Assembly (NCBI GenBank): GCA_013298125.1
Contig: JAAFJP010000046.1
Span: 1 to 37,661, forward strand
DNA: 37,661 nt
Source of the DNA: Cytophagales bacterium
GTDB lineage: Bacteria; Bacteroidota; Bacteroidia; Cytophagales; Spirosomataceae
Direction: 5' to 3'
Positions 6,697-15,158 of the stretch are shown piece by piece. A program made the translations under genes and the position numbers. A model generated the notes under the pieces. The model saw only the letters and a list, made by a program, of their open reading frames with translations, had not been told where the DNA came from and ran no database searches. The stretch's first letter is position 1. Each line of letters opens with the position of its first letter.

Positions 6697-8202
6697 TTAT
6701 CTGGATAAAGAGAAATTTATGGGTATTGTATATCTGGATCTAACTTTTCGACCTCTCTGAATGCCCGATGTCCATAATCCACTTGATTTCCGAATAACTC
6801 TAATGGCTTCTTTATCTAAGGATGGATGACCCGCAGATTTTAAAACTTCAAAATCACATAAAGTACCATCTGTACAAACTACAAATTGAAGATATACTTT
6901 ACCTTGAACATTTTGTCTCTGTGCATCACTTGGGTACGAAAGATTAGTTTGTAAGAAACGAGTATAACCATCAATGCCTCCATTAAATGTTGGACTTATT
7001 TCAGCTTCTCCTGCATAAACAGACGAATCTCCTTTTGAATAATATGCAACCCCTTTTACCAAAACGCCCTTTTCAAAAAAATCTCTGTATGAAAATGAAT
7101 TTTCTTTATCTGTTTTACCTGTCCAATATCCTTCTTTTTTGTAATTTTTGACCATTCCTTTTTCTGTAAAAATATTGCTCGATGAATCATACGACTTGAA
7201 TATTGCCTCTCCATTACCTGAAAGAACAGTATGATTTCCTTTTGAGTCAGATTGATTCTGGATATACATAATTTTCTGTGGAGAAATGGGTGCCATTTTA
7301 TTTTTCCCAATCGGTGCAAACAAAGTATCTTTCACATTTATAACTTGTTGAATCTGTCCATTGGGGTACCAATAAGCTGTTTCAACGGTTTTTTTATCAG
7401 AATCTTTATATCTCGAAACCTCACGAACCATTCCATTTTTATAGTATTTGATGTATGTAAAAGGGGCTTTATTAGGCTCAGTATGTGCCTTTTCTAAAAC
7501 AGTCCCATCTGAAAAATAAGTTATAATATCTCCATAATTAGTATTATTCGATTGTTCGTATCTTACGGAATATGTCTTTAAAGTAGAATCAATAAGGTTA
7601 TCTGGGTAGATAGGGGTATATTTTCGTAAACTATCCTTCTTACACGTGATTGTCGCTATTAATTCTTTTTTGTTGAAAAAGTGAATGTTTCCAATTGCTT
7701 GATTTTTTGTAGTATCCATTTTGGTTTTCAGAATGTAACTATATGATTCTGTTTCTTTAACGGGTCTGTAATTTTCATCAAAATAGTCAATTTGCTCTCC
7801 ATTTACAAAGTATATTGTTTCAGTAGTTTTGAAAGAAATAGGATAATTAATTTTCATAGCAACTGGTCTTCCGTTTTTTTGAGCGGGTTTCCAAGCATTG
7901 AAAAGACTAAAAACTCTGATTGCTTCCTTATCACAGTCTGGACGAATGCTTTTCAAAATTTCAACAGATGAAATTTCGCCTTTTTCATTAATTACTCCTG
8001 ATAAAAAGACAGTTCCATTAATTTTGGCTACCCTTGCCATGTATGGAATTTGTAAGTTAGCCTGAATAAAATTTTTCAGAAAAAAATCCCCTCCATTTGG
8101 AATGGCAACCGAATCAACCTCATGAACTTCTAAGGCAGGAGAATTTTGGGCATTGAGCGTTAAGGGAAGAATAAAAACGAAAGCAAACAATAGTTTTTTC
8201 AT
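6697..8202 (-). CDS. Protein with two TonB C-terminal domains flanking YwqK/MORN-like repeats
   Basis: 501 aa, with a signal peptide (MKKLLFAFVFILPLTLNAQ). A TonB C-terminal domain lies at about residues 40-130 (FLKNFIQANLQIPYMARVAK, then GTVFLSGVINEKGEI) and a second at about 410-500 (TRFLQTNLSYPSDAQRQNVQ, then GKVYLQFVVCTDGTL). Between them are tyrosine- and glycine-rich segments such as YYKNGMVREV and YWYPNGQIQQV, typical of MORN/YwqK-type repeats. Unlike a true TonB it has no N-terminal membrane anchor or Pro-rich linker, so it is likely a periplasmic or surface protein using the TonB fold for protein-protein contacts rather than energy transduction. Its start codon directly abuts a terminator-like hairpin, leaving no separate leader. 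Confidence 0.82.
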   Translation of the reverse strand: MKKLLFAFVFILPLTLNAQNSPALEVHEVDSVAIPNGGDFFLKNFIQANLQIPYMARVAKINGTVFLSGVINEKGEISSVEILKSIRPDCDKEAIRVFSLFNAWKPAQKNGRPVAMKINYPISFKTTETIYFVNGEQIDYFDENYRPVKETESYSYILKTKMDTTKNQAIGNIHFFNKKELIATITCKKDSLRKYTPIYPDNLIDSTLKTYSVRYEQSNNTNYGDIITYFSDGTVLEKAHTEPNKAPFTYIKYYKNGMVREVSRYKDSDKKTVETAYWYPNGQIQQVINVKDTLFAPIGKNKMAPISPQKIMYIQNQSDSKGNHTVLSGNGEAIFKSYDSSSNIFTEKGMVKNYKKEGYWTGKTDKENSFSYRDFFEKGVLVKGVAYYSKGDSSVYAGEAEISPTFNGGIDGYTRFLQTNLSYPSDAQRQNVQGKVYLQFVVCTDGTLCDFEVLKSAGHPSLDKEAIRVIRKSSGLWTSGIQRGRKVRSRYTIPINFSLSR

Positions 8203-8265
8203 AAAAAGAGGGCGTTTTCTTATTTGGATTTGAACAATGACCCAAATTAAGAAAACTCCCTCTTT
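8203..8265 (-). terminator. Long hairpin and T-run touching the next start codon
   Basis: On the minus strand AAAGAGGGAGTTTTCTTA pairs with TAAGAAAACGCCCTCTTT (one mismatch in the stem) and is followed by TTTTT then ATG of the TonB-domain gene. It lies downstream of the Fe-S protein gene and probably terminates that transcript, but might also hide the next start codon. Confidence 0.7.
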
Positions 8266-8287
8266 CTAACAAATATTATCAAAATTT

Positions 8288-9082
8288 CTACATCGCCTCC
8301 AACAACAATTCCGCCAAGTCATACACCTTTACAGAATCCTCTTTTTCCTTGTTTTTGACCCCGTCAGACATCATTACCATACAAAACGGACATGCTACCG
8401 CAATGGCACTTGCCCCTGTTTCGAGGGCATCTTCTATGCGTTCGATGTTTACTTCTTTGTTGCCTTTTTCAGCATCTTTAAACATCTGAGCCCCACCTGC
8501 ACCACAACAAAGTCCTTTGGTTTTACAACGTTTCATTTCTACTAAATCAGCGTCCAAAGCCTCCAAAACGGCTCTTGGTGCTTCGTAAACATCATTGGCA
8601 CGTCCCAAATAACATGAATCGTGGTAGGTAATTTTTTTACCTTTAAATTCTCCGCCACCTGAAAGTTTTACTTTTCCAGCATTGATTAATTCTTGTAAAA
8701 AAGTAGAGTGATGAATAACATCGTAGTTACCGCCCAATGCTGGATATTCGTTTTTCAAAGTATTAAAACAATGCGGACAAGCCGTTACGATTTTCTTAAC
8801 GCCGTAGCCATCAAGCACTTGAATATTCATTGTGGCTTGCATTTGGAACAAAAATTCGTTTCCTGCCCTACGTGCGGGGTCACCTGTGCAGGATTCTTCC
8901 GTACCCAAAACGGCAAAGTTTACACCTACGTGGTTTAAGATTTTACAAAAAGCAATGGTTACTTTTTTGTAGCGGTCATCAAACGACCCCGCACAACCTA
9001 CCCAAAAAAGCACCTCGGGAGTCTCGCCCGTAGCCATCATTTCTGCCATTGTAGGCACTTTGTATTCTATTTCTTGTATCAT
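8288..9082 (-). CDS. CCG-domain (Fe-S)-binding protein, heterodisulfide reductase B/LutA-like
   Basis: 264 aa with two cysteine-rich CCG domains: first WVGCAGSFD (Cys30) to VTACPHCFNTLK, second YHDSCYLGR, GLCCGAGG and VACPFCMVM. These cysteines bind the non-cubane or 4Fe-4S cluster known from HdrB and the LutA/GlcF type oxidoreductase subunits. In Bacteroidota this protein commonly sits beside a larger 4Fe-4S electron-transfer partner; no such gene is visible here, so the partner must be elsewhere. It follows the alpha/beta hydrolase by only 19 nt and is probably co-transcribed with it. A strong terminator follows at 8203-8265. The exact electron donor and acceptor are unknown. Confidence 0.88.
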   Translation of the reverse strand: MIQEIEYKVPTMAEMMATGETPEVLFWVGCAGSFDDRYKKVTIAFCKILNHVGVNFAVLGTEESCTGDPARRAGNEFLFQMQATMNIQVLDGYGVKKIVTACPHCFNTLKNEYPALGGNYDVIHHSTFLQELINAGKVKLSGGGEFKGKKITYHDSCYLGRANDVYEAPRAVLEALDADLVEMKRCKTKGLCCGAGGAQMFKDAEKGNKEVNIERIEDALETGASAIAVACPFCMVMMSDGVKNKEKEDSVKVYDLAELLLEAM

Positions 9083-9101
9083 TTATTTTGTTGATTTTTC
9101 T

Positions 9102-10094
9102 TTATTTTTTAGTTAAAATATTATCCAAAAACTTCTCCGTCTCCGCTTGTACCATTACCACATCTTTCGACAAAATCGGCGAAGCCAATACGTGATTTCC
9201 TGTATTTTGGAAGGCTACTTTTTGCTTGTTTTTTGAACCTAATTCATCAAACATTTTTAACATCGCTGGTACGGAAACTACATTGTCTTGCTCTTTTTCG
9301 TTTTTGTAATAATAACCCATAAAAGCGGGACATTTTATCTTCGCAAAAGTCTCTGGCTTCATGGCATTTGTTAGAAAATTTTGTAAAGAAACAACGCCAT
9401 TCAAATGATAATGCGTACTCCAATATTTACCATGTTCTGGGTTAAAAGGTTTAAAATCACGTACGTATGAACCTGAGACGGCTTTCCCTAATTCCAAACC
9501 CCAAGGATCATCCAATAACTCTGCATTATCATCAAAAACTTTGATACAAGGCGAATACATCACAATTGCCTTAATTTCAGGATGTTGCGATGCTAAATGG
9601 GTCGTCAAAGCTGCACCGAAAGACGTTGCCACTATCACCACTTCATCGCCCAACGTTTTGCCAACTGCCAAGGCGTGTTCTGCCGAAAGGATAAAATCAT
9701 CAGCCGTTACTTTTGCCATTGTAGAATCTCCCAAATCAATGCCATGCCCTGCCAAACGTGCCAAATAGAGGTTTGCACCGTATTTTTTAGCAAGATTTCT
9801 ATGTACAGGATTTCCTTCTTCCTGCGTTGCCGAGAAGCCGTGAATATAGACAATTGCCAATTTAGTTTTTACTTTTTTCAAAGAATCCGCCCACACGATA
9901 CGAGCCTGACAATCAGGACGTAAGCCTTCGGTAGCGAGTTCTCCTTCTTGGATTTGTTTTTCCAGAGTAGGTAAATCTCCTGCCAATTTAAACATTGGAG
10001 CTTCCAATTTTGGAGCATCAGGTTTTGGACCTAATAAATAAGCTACCGTTCCAACTCCAATTAGAGCGATTAGTATTTTTAGAAATGTTTTCAT
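9102..10094 (-). CDS. Membrane-anchored alpha/beta hydrolase (esterase/lipase-like)
   Basis: 330 aa, with an N-terminal hydrophobic segment (residues 4-21) that would anchor or export it. The fold is that of serine hydrolases: oxyanion-loop region VYIHGFSAT near residue 83, LARLAGHG, nucleophile elbow ATSFGAA with Ser158 (not the usual G-x-S-x-G first glycine) and the likely catalytic His301 in NTGNHVLA. It resembles carboxylesterases and monoacylglycerol lipases; the substrate is not predictable. It lies in a tight minus-strand run, 28 nt after the DUF6624 gene and 19 nt before the Fe-S protein gene, suggesting one transcript. Confidence 0.83.
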   Translation of the reverse strand: MKTFLKILIALIGVGTVAYLLGPKPDAPKLEAPMFKLAGDLPTLEKQIQEGELATEGLRPDCQARIVWADSLKKVKTKLAIVYIHGFSATQEEGNPVHRNLAKKYGANLYLARLAGHGIDLGDSTMAKVTADDFILSAEHALAVGKTLGDEVVIVATSFGAALTTHLASQHPEIKAIVMYSPCIKVFDDNAELLDDPWGLELGKAVSGSYVRDFKPFNPEHGKYWSTHYHLNGVVSLQNFLTNAMKPETFAKIKCPAFMGYYYKNEKEQDNVVSVPAMLKMFDELGSKNKQKVAFQNTGNHVLASPILSKDVVMVQAETEKFLDNILTKK

Positions 10095-10122
10095 TTGGGT
10101 GGTTTTTGTTGTTGTTGATACA

Positions 10123-11049
10123 TTAGTTATTCTTTTTCTTCAATTTTATTTCATTTAAGGCTTGAATATAACTCTCTATTGATTCTAAGCCCATTTCAAG
10201 CCGTCTATTATTCAAATTTTCTGGTTCGATAACAGGTTGTGGTTCATAGCTTGTACCATCTTTATTTAGCTGAGCTTGTGTTCCATAAATTTGCATTTGA
10301 TTCGTATTTCTTTTTACCCTATCAATAAGGTACGCATAATTCTTAGAGTCAGCATTTTTTACTTCTACTTCTTGTTTCATCATTTTCAGTACCTCTTCCT
10401 GAAAATTCACATCTCTATCACAATGTTGTAAAAGAAGCCAAAAATTATTAGAACCTTTTTTCCCAACCTTATTAAATCCTAAAAATCCGTATTTTTCATA
10501 AATTTGCTTCAACACTTTTCTATTGGAGCTATCTACTTGACTCATTTGTTTCAGTACAACTTGTGTTTCTGGATTACTTTCTCCTTTCTCTCTGATTAAT
10601 TTAGTCCCAAGCACTCTAACATTTTGATCAACAACGACCATTGAATCTAATAATGGAATAAGGTTAGGGTGCTTTACCATCTTTAAATCTTTCTCTTGAA
10701 TAGCTTTACATTTATCCAATACTTCAGTCCATCTTTTATCAGTATATAGAGGCTCAAAACTCTTTATTTTAGGTAAGAATTCAAAAGAATTCCACCCATT
10801 ATCTATTGCTTTATTTAGATAATAGAACGCTTTATCTTTATCTAATGCCTTTGCTGTTATTTGAGAAGCACGCATAAGGTCTAATGGAGTATTTTTACCC
10901 GTTGCAAATGCTTTTTCGTAATACTCAATAGCTTTTTTATACTCCTTTAATTCAGACGCTTTTTCTGCATCACTGATAAATGATTGATAGTCCTGAGTAA
11001 ATCCAGAAACTGTAATACACATTAAAATAACCGTGAGAATCGTTTTCAT
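10123..11049 (-). CDS. Secreted TPR protein with DUF6624 domain
   Basis: 308 aa. A signal peptide (MKTILTVILMCITVSGFTQ) is followed by one or two tetratricopeptide-like helical repeats (residues about 30-100, including EYKKAIEYYEKAFATGK and KAFYYLNKAIDNGW) and then a DUF6624 domain (about 125-300) with the characteristic VLKQIYEKYGFLGFNKVGKK, LLLQHCDRD and late NNRRLEMGLESIESY segments. The function of DUF6624 is unknown; the TPR part suggests protein binding in the periplasm. It is the second gene of a possible minus-strand operon starting at 11759. Confidence 0.8.
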   Translation of the reverse strand: MKTILTVILMCITVSGFTQDYQSFISDAEKASELKEYKKAIEYYEKAFATGKNTPLDLMRASQITAKALDKDKAFYYLNKAIDNGWNSFEFLPKIKSFEPLYTDKRWTEVLDKCKAIQEKDLKMVKHPNLIPLLDSMVVVDQNVRVLGTKLIREKGESNPETQVVLKQMSQVDSSNRKVLKQIYEKYGFLGFNKVGKKGSNNFWLLLQHCDRDVNFQEEVLKMMKQEVEVKNADSKNYAYLIDRVKRNTNQMQIYGTQAQLNKDGTSYEPQPVIEPENLNNRRLEMGLESIESYIQALNEIKLKKKNN

Positions 11050-11093
11050 TTTCTTTTATTTAAGGTTAAATCTATTATTCTTGTAATTTGCTT

Positions 11094-11759
11094 CTATCCC
11101 TCCGAAATCACCAAAACCTCTCTAAAAAACTCTTTTTTCTCTAACACATCCAACATAAACTTCGCCACATTCTTTCTGGGAATCAGCAAGTTAGGCTTTG
11201 GGTAATTGTTTTTTGTAACAATAATCGGTTTTAGTTTTTCAAAATTAGTCAGTCCTACGGGGCGGATGATTGTATAGTTTATAGCTGAATTTTGCAGCAG
11301 TTTTTCCTGTTGTTCATGCCCTTGATAACCGTATTTGATATTGCTAAAATCTATCGTCCAACGAAACCAAAATGGAATATCTTGTTTGGTTTCTGCCACG
11401 CCCCAAGCCGAGATAACCATGACATTTTCGAGCGGATTAGTTTTCGACAAATCAATCAAATTTTGAATCGTTTTCTCCAAAAAATCCTTCGGAGTTCTCA
11501 GTCCAGCCCAAGGAAAATCTGAGTTTCTGGAAATATTCAAAGCACTCAACACGTGCGTACAACCTTGCAAAGCCTTCGCCAAATCTTCTCTGTTGGAAGG
11601 AGTACCTTCAAAAATACTCAGTTTTTCAGAAGTGATACTTATTTTCTTTGCATCTCTTACCAAAATATTCACCTCAAAACCTCTTGCCAAAGCCTCCTTT
11701 AAAAGGTATTTGCCAGTTCGTCCCGTTGAGCCGAGGATTAAGAGTTTTTTGTTAGGCAT
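11094..11759 (-). CDS. NAD(P)-binding Rossmann-fold protein (NmrA/atypical SDR)
   Basis: 221 aa, atypical short-chain dehydrogenase/reductase. The N-terminus carries the dinucleotide motif LILGSTGRTGKYLLKEAL (G-x-x-G-x-x-G at residues 9-15) followed by basic residues in VRDAKK that favour NADP(H). Later segments VMVISAWG and YTIIRPVGL are typical of the NAD(P)H-binding family of isomerase-like or sensor proteins. The catalytic Tyr-x3-Lys of classical SDRs is not clearly present (YGYQGHEQQEK is the nearest), so enzymatic activity is uncertain. It heads the minus-strand run down to 8288, with gaps of 44, 28 and 19 nt. Confidence 0.85.
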   Translation of the reverse strand: MPNKKLLILGSTGRTGKYLLKEALARGFEVNILVRDAKKISITSEKLSIFEGTPSNREDLAKALQGCTHVLSALNISRNSDFPWAGLRTPKDFLEKTIQNLIDLSKTNPLENVMVISAWGVAETKQDIPFWFRWTIDFSNIKYGYQGHEQQEKLLQNSAINYTIIRPVGLTNFEKLKPIIVTKNNYPKPNLLIPRKNVAKFMLDVLEKKEFFREVLVISEG

Positions 11760-12101
11760 GGAGTATATTTTCAGATTTCAAGTTAGTTCACCCACACTAA
11801 GACAAATGTAAATATCCAAAATTCAATAAAAAATAGTTTTTTACAAAAAATTACTAATTGTAGTCTTTTGTCAGTACAAAAAGTATCATAATATTTTTTA
11901 TTAGAAATCATCTCATTTTAAACTTAGTTTTCAGAAACTTTAAAATTACCGAAGTAGATTGAGTAAAACCGATTATTTTTATCTCACGGAAGTTGAAAAT
12001 AGAGAATGAGGGATAAATAAAAAAAAGCTCAAATTCCTGATTGAACTTGAGCCTTTTTTATTTCAATAATTCATCAACCGACATTTCAAAATCATTTAAA
12101 A
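11760..12101. other. 342-nt intergenic region with terminator
   Basis: AT-rich spacer between the NAD(P)-binding protein and ftsA. Apart from the hairpin terminator at 12021-12059 I see no gene. It must contain the promoter for the minus-strand run beginning at 11759, but no clear TTTG/TAnnTTTG pair was found. Confidence 0.5.
12021..12059 (-). terminator. Rho-independent terminator after ftsA
   Basis: On the minus strand GCTCAAGTTC pairs with GAATTTGAGC (one G.U) around AATCAG and is followed by a run of eight T. It ends the ftsQ-ftsA transcript and would also stop plus-strand reads because of the T-run on the other side. Confidence 0.85.
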
Positions 12102-13475
12102 CTACCCCTTCTCATACGAGTCCGAATCCCCTAAATCTTCTCCAATCACCTTTCCGACTACTTTTTTGAATCCTCCAAAAATATTCCAACCACCTTTTTT
12201 CTTTTCCTCAGCTTCTTTTCTACCATTATTGCCTGACGAAGTTTGTACAACAGGAATAGGAACAATAATTGGTGGGGCATCTTTGCGTAATTCTTTATAA
12301 ATATCTTCACGCTCATCGATATCTTTGATTCCTTTCCAAACCAAACCTACGGCAGTGGCGTAGATGGGATTTTTGATTTCTTCGGTAAGGGTTTTGCCAA
12401 GGTTTTCGTTGGGATGTCCGATGCGTACATCACGACCCGTTACACGCTCAAACAACTCACCTATGTATGACATTTGTACAGTCCCGCCTGTGAGGACAAT
12501 TCCACAATTCAGACGATTGCCATAACCACAACGACTGATTTCTGCCTCTACCAAAGCAATGATTTCTTTCAGTCGTTCTTCGATGATGATACCTACGTTT
12601 TTAACAGAGATAGATTTTGTTTTACGTCCGTTGATGCCTGGAATAGAAACGACTTCCTCCACAGGGATTTCATCGGCAACTGCACAGCCAAATTTCACTT
12701 TCAATTGCTCGGCATATTCGTTTGAAATGCCACAACCATTTTCAATATCAGCCGTGATGGCATCACCTGCAAAAGGCAACACCGCAATATGTCGAGTGAT
12801 TCCTTTGTGGAAAATCACGATTTCGGTCATGCCACTTCCGATGTCCACCAAACAAACGCCACTTTTCTTTTCTTGGGAAGTCAAAACCGCCAAAGAGGCT
12901 GCCAAAGGAGCAAAAATCAAGCCTCCTTCTATTTCCATTTTGTCTTTGGCACTTTCAATACAACGCTTGGTTTTATCAAACTCCACCTGTGGCGAAGTTA
13001 TCATAATAAAATCACCTTGTAGTTTTAATCCACTGATGCCTACGGGGTCATAAATATTACCAATGGTATCAGCCACGTACTCTTGCGGGAGCGTGTGTAC
13101 GATGGCATTACCTTTGGAAATAAAGGTTCTTTTGGCATCGTTGGCTACTTGGTCAACGTCGGTAACGGTTACTTCTTCGCCCTCTGTCTGACGAGTAATG
13201 ACCGCACGGTGACGTGTACAAGTAATATTGGGACCCGCCACACTTGCGAAGACCCCTCTGATATGGATATTTGCCTGATTTTCAACTTGTTCTATCGCTG
13301 ATTGTACGGCTTCTATGGTTCTATTGACGTTCAAAACGACACCCTTAGACACTTGTCCAGTGGTATCGGCTTTTCCCAAACCAAGAATTTCCAGCTTGCC
13401 CAAATGGTCAAGTCTGCCAGCAACGACATTTACTTGCTTACTGCCTATGTCAAGTCCAACAATTATTTCGCTCAT
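12102..13475 (-). CDS. ftsA: Cell division protein FtsA
   Basis: Actin-like ATPase that anchors FtsZ to the membrane at the division site. 457 aa. Phosphate-1 motif VGLDIGSKQVNVVAGR at the N-terminus, phosphate-2 region CLVDIGSGMTE, adenosine motif IVLTGGTVQM, and a C-terminal amphipathic segment GGWNIFGGFKKVVGKVIGED that fits the membrane-targeting helix. The SHS2 (1C) domain follows residue 80. It lies downstream of ftsQ in the usual order, but ftsZ, normally next, is absent: a strong terminator and an unrelated gene follow. Between ftsQ and ftsA is a 113-nt gap filled by an inverted repeat rather than the usual short spacer. Confidence 0.97.
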   Translation of the reverse strand: MSEIIVGLDIGSKQVNVVAGRLDHLGKLEILGLGKADTTGQVSKGVVLNVNRTIEAVQSAIEQVENQANIHIRGVFASVAGPNITCTRHRAVITRQTEGEEVTVTDVDQVANDAKRTFISKGNAIVHTLPQEYVADTIGNIYDPVGISGLKLQGDFIMITSPQVEFDKTKRCIESAKDKMEIEGGLIFAPLAASLAVLTSQEKKSGVCLVDIGSGMTEIVIFHKGITRHIAVLPFAGDAITADIENGCGISNEYAEQLKVKFGCAVADEIPVEEVVSIPGINGRKTKSISVKNVGIIIEERLKEIIALVEAEISRCGYGNRLNCGIVLTGGTVQMSYIGELFERVTGRDVRIGHPNENLGKTLTEEIKNPIYATAVGLVWKGIKDIDEREDIYKELRKDAPPIIVPIPVVQTSSGNNGRKEAEEKKKGGWNIFGGFKKVVGKVIGEDLGDSDSYEKG

Positions 13476-13489
13476 GGGAGGGTAGGTTT

Positions 13490-13586
13490 TTAATAAGTGA
13501 TAAGTGATGAGTGATAAGTGATAAGTTAAAGAGTGGTAAAATTATCAACCACTTATAACTTATCACTTATAATTTATCACTCAAAA
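13490..13586. repeat. Inverted repeat, word AAGTGATAAGTGATAAG
   Basis: Arm 13496-13531 holds about five tandem AGTGATA words; arm 13549-13581 is the complement (ACTTATCACTTATAA). It begins right after the ftsQ stop and lies just upstream of the ftsA start, so in the minus-strand transcript it forms a hairpin between two co-directional division genes. Confidence 0.85.
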
Positions 13587-13588
13587 AC

Positions 13589-14344
13589 TCACTCACAAAC
13601 AATTTGATTTCTATATTTAACGCTAATCTTTTTATATTTATCCCAACCTTTTGAAGGGAGAATTTCTTTGTATAAAATCTTCAATTTCTTGAATTTTGCT
13701 TCAATCTCAATGCCCATTCCAAACTCTATTTGATGATTACCAACTTCTGGGACGAGAATGATGCCTCCGTCTTTTTCAACCACCAATTGCGTAATTTGAG
13801 CCTTCCAAAAATCATCGTCATTGATGGCTTTGAGGAGGTCGAGAATGGGTTTACTCTTGGGTTCTTCTAAATTTTCTACTTCATCAAAATAACTGCCCGA
13901 CAACAACAAAACTCTCACCGTGTAATGTGGCGAAACGCCAATAAACCTTCCGTTATCAGTAACGTAATTATCTGGTTTGTTGTTACTTACTATTCTGGCA
14001 AGGGGCGAATATTCTTCTACGTCCACCGTAAGCTCTCCGCTCAAATCACGATGCACCTGACAGCTTTTGACAAGTTTATTCGCACGGACTCTTTCTTCGA
14101 TTTTCTTGAAACTTATTCTATCAAAAGGTTTTCCTTCTGGGCTAACAATAGTATTGGGAGCAATTAATGTTTCTATTTCTTGGGGTGTGATGAGGCGGTT
14201 TTCGTTGCTGCCTTCTATGACAACATTGATTTTTTTGCACTTCTGAAGACGATGGATATTTTCGGCAAACACCACGAGAGACAGCGAGACACCAGCCAGC
14301 ACTGCAAACCATATCCATTTTTTAAACTTCAGTAAGGATTTCAA
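13589..14344 (-). CDS. ftsQ: Cell division protein FtsQ (POTRA domain)
   Basis: 251 aa single-pass membrane protein. A short cytoplasmic tail (MKSLLKFKKW) is followed by a transmembrane helix (WIWFAVLAGVSLSLVVFAEN) and a periplasmic POTRA-like domain (INVVIEGSNENRLITPQEIE...RVRANKLVKSCQVHRDLSGELTVDV, stated by its pieces, residues 38-110), then the FtsQ C-terminal domain. It links early and late divisome proteins (FtsB/FtsL). Assignment rests on the topology, POTRA domain and position directly before ftsA; the sequence is diverged as in other Bacteroidota. Unusually, murC is not directly upstream: nudK is. Confidence 0.88.
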   Translation of the reverse strand: MKSLLKFKKWIWFAVLAGVSLSLVVFAENIHRLQKCKKINVVIEGSNENRLITPQEIETLIAPNTIVSPEGKPFDRISFKKIEERVRANKLVKSCQVHRDLSGELTVDVEEYSPLARIVSNNKPDNYVTDNGRFIGVSPHYTVRVLLLSGSYFDEVENLEEPKSKPILDLLKAINDDDFWKAQITQLVVEKDGGIILVPEVGNHQIEFGMGIEIEAKFKKLKILYKEILPSKGWDKYKKISVKYRNQIVCE

Positions 14345-14525
14345 TTTCTAATGAGCAAATAGATTTGAGACGTAATTTGGCGATAATTTTTTCTTTATCA
14401 TCTTAAATCTGATTAAAACTATACGAAATTAAAAAAAAATTACCTAAAAGTTCGCAAATTTTTATTAAATGGAAAAATGAGGGAGAAATAGGGGAAATTT
14501 GGGTAGAACTATTGGGGATGTTGAT

Positions 14526-15104
14526 TTAAACTATTAGCCCATGTATCTGCACATACTGCAACAACATAATCGTCTTAGCGTCCTTGATTTCGCCCGTTTT
14601 TATCATATCAAGGGCTTGCTTGAAATCTAATTCTAATACATCAATTTCTTCTTCGTCCTCCACACCTCCGCCGTCGTTTAACTTTTGGTCTTTGCTATAT
14701 TTTGCCACAAAAAAATAGAGAATTTCTGTAACTGAACCTGGCGACATATACACTTCAAAAACTTTCTCAACATCCTTGATTTGATAGCCCGTTTCTTCCT
14801 GAGTCTCTTTTTTGATACAATCTTCTGGATTGTCGGCATCTAAAAGTCCTGCACAGGCTTCAATCAACATTCCGTCTGGATTACCATTGAGATAAGTTGG
14901 CATTCTGAATTGGCGAGTCAAAATGACCGTTTTTGATTCATTATTGTACAACAAAATCACTGCACCATTCCCACGGTCATACGCCTCTCTACTTTGGGTT
15001 TGCCAAGTACCATTTTTCTGTTGAAAATCAAATGTAACTTTGCGAAGGACATACCAATTATTTGAAAGAATTTCGGTGGAAATATTTTTTATTTTTGGGT
15101 TCAT
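14526..15104 (-). CDS. nudK: NudK-type Nudix hydrolase (GDP-mannose pyrophosphatase)
   Basis: 192 aa, strikingly similar in length and sequence to Escherichia coli NudK as I recall it: [70 protein letters not shown] and [17 protein letters not shown] all have NudK counterparts. NudK hydrolyses GDP-mannose and other nucleotide sugars. The Nudix helix [10 protein letters not shown] provides the metal-binding glutamates; the first box residues deviate from the general consensus just as in NudK. It is divergent from a DeoR regulator (54 nt between starts), a likely regulatory partnership. Confidence 0.88.
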   Translation of the reverse strand: MNPKIKNISTEILSNNWYVLRKVTFDFQQKNGTWQTQSREAYDRGNGAVILLYNNESKTVILTRQFRMPTYLNGNPDGMLIEACAGLLDADNPEDCIKKETQEETGYQIKDVEKVFEVYMSPGSVTEILYFFVAKYSKDQKLNDGGGVEDEEEIDVLELDFKQALDMIKTGEIKDAKTIMLLQYVQIHGLIV

Positions 15105-15138
15105 TTTGATTAAATTTGATTATAATTGATTATTTTTG
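15105..15138 (+). promoter_or_regulatory. Candidate promoter for the DeoR gene
   Basis: TTTG at 15105-15108 and TATTTTTG at 15131-15138, spacer 22 nt, fit the Bacteroidota pattern; a second TTTG is at 15115. The start at 15159 is about 15 nt after the expected transcription start. The stretch is rich in TTTGATTA words and could also bind the DeoR protein. Confidence 0.45.
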
Positions 15139-15158
15139 AACAAATTTAAAATAAATAC

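Noticed and set aside
12474-13301. Several plus-strand frames opposite ftsA
   Set aside because: Shadows of the FtsA reading frame with no signal peptide or family motif.
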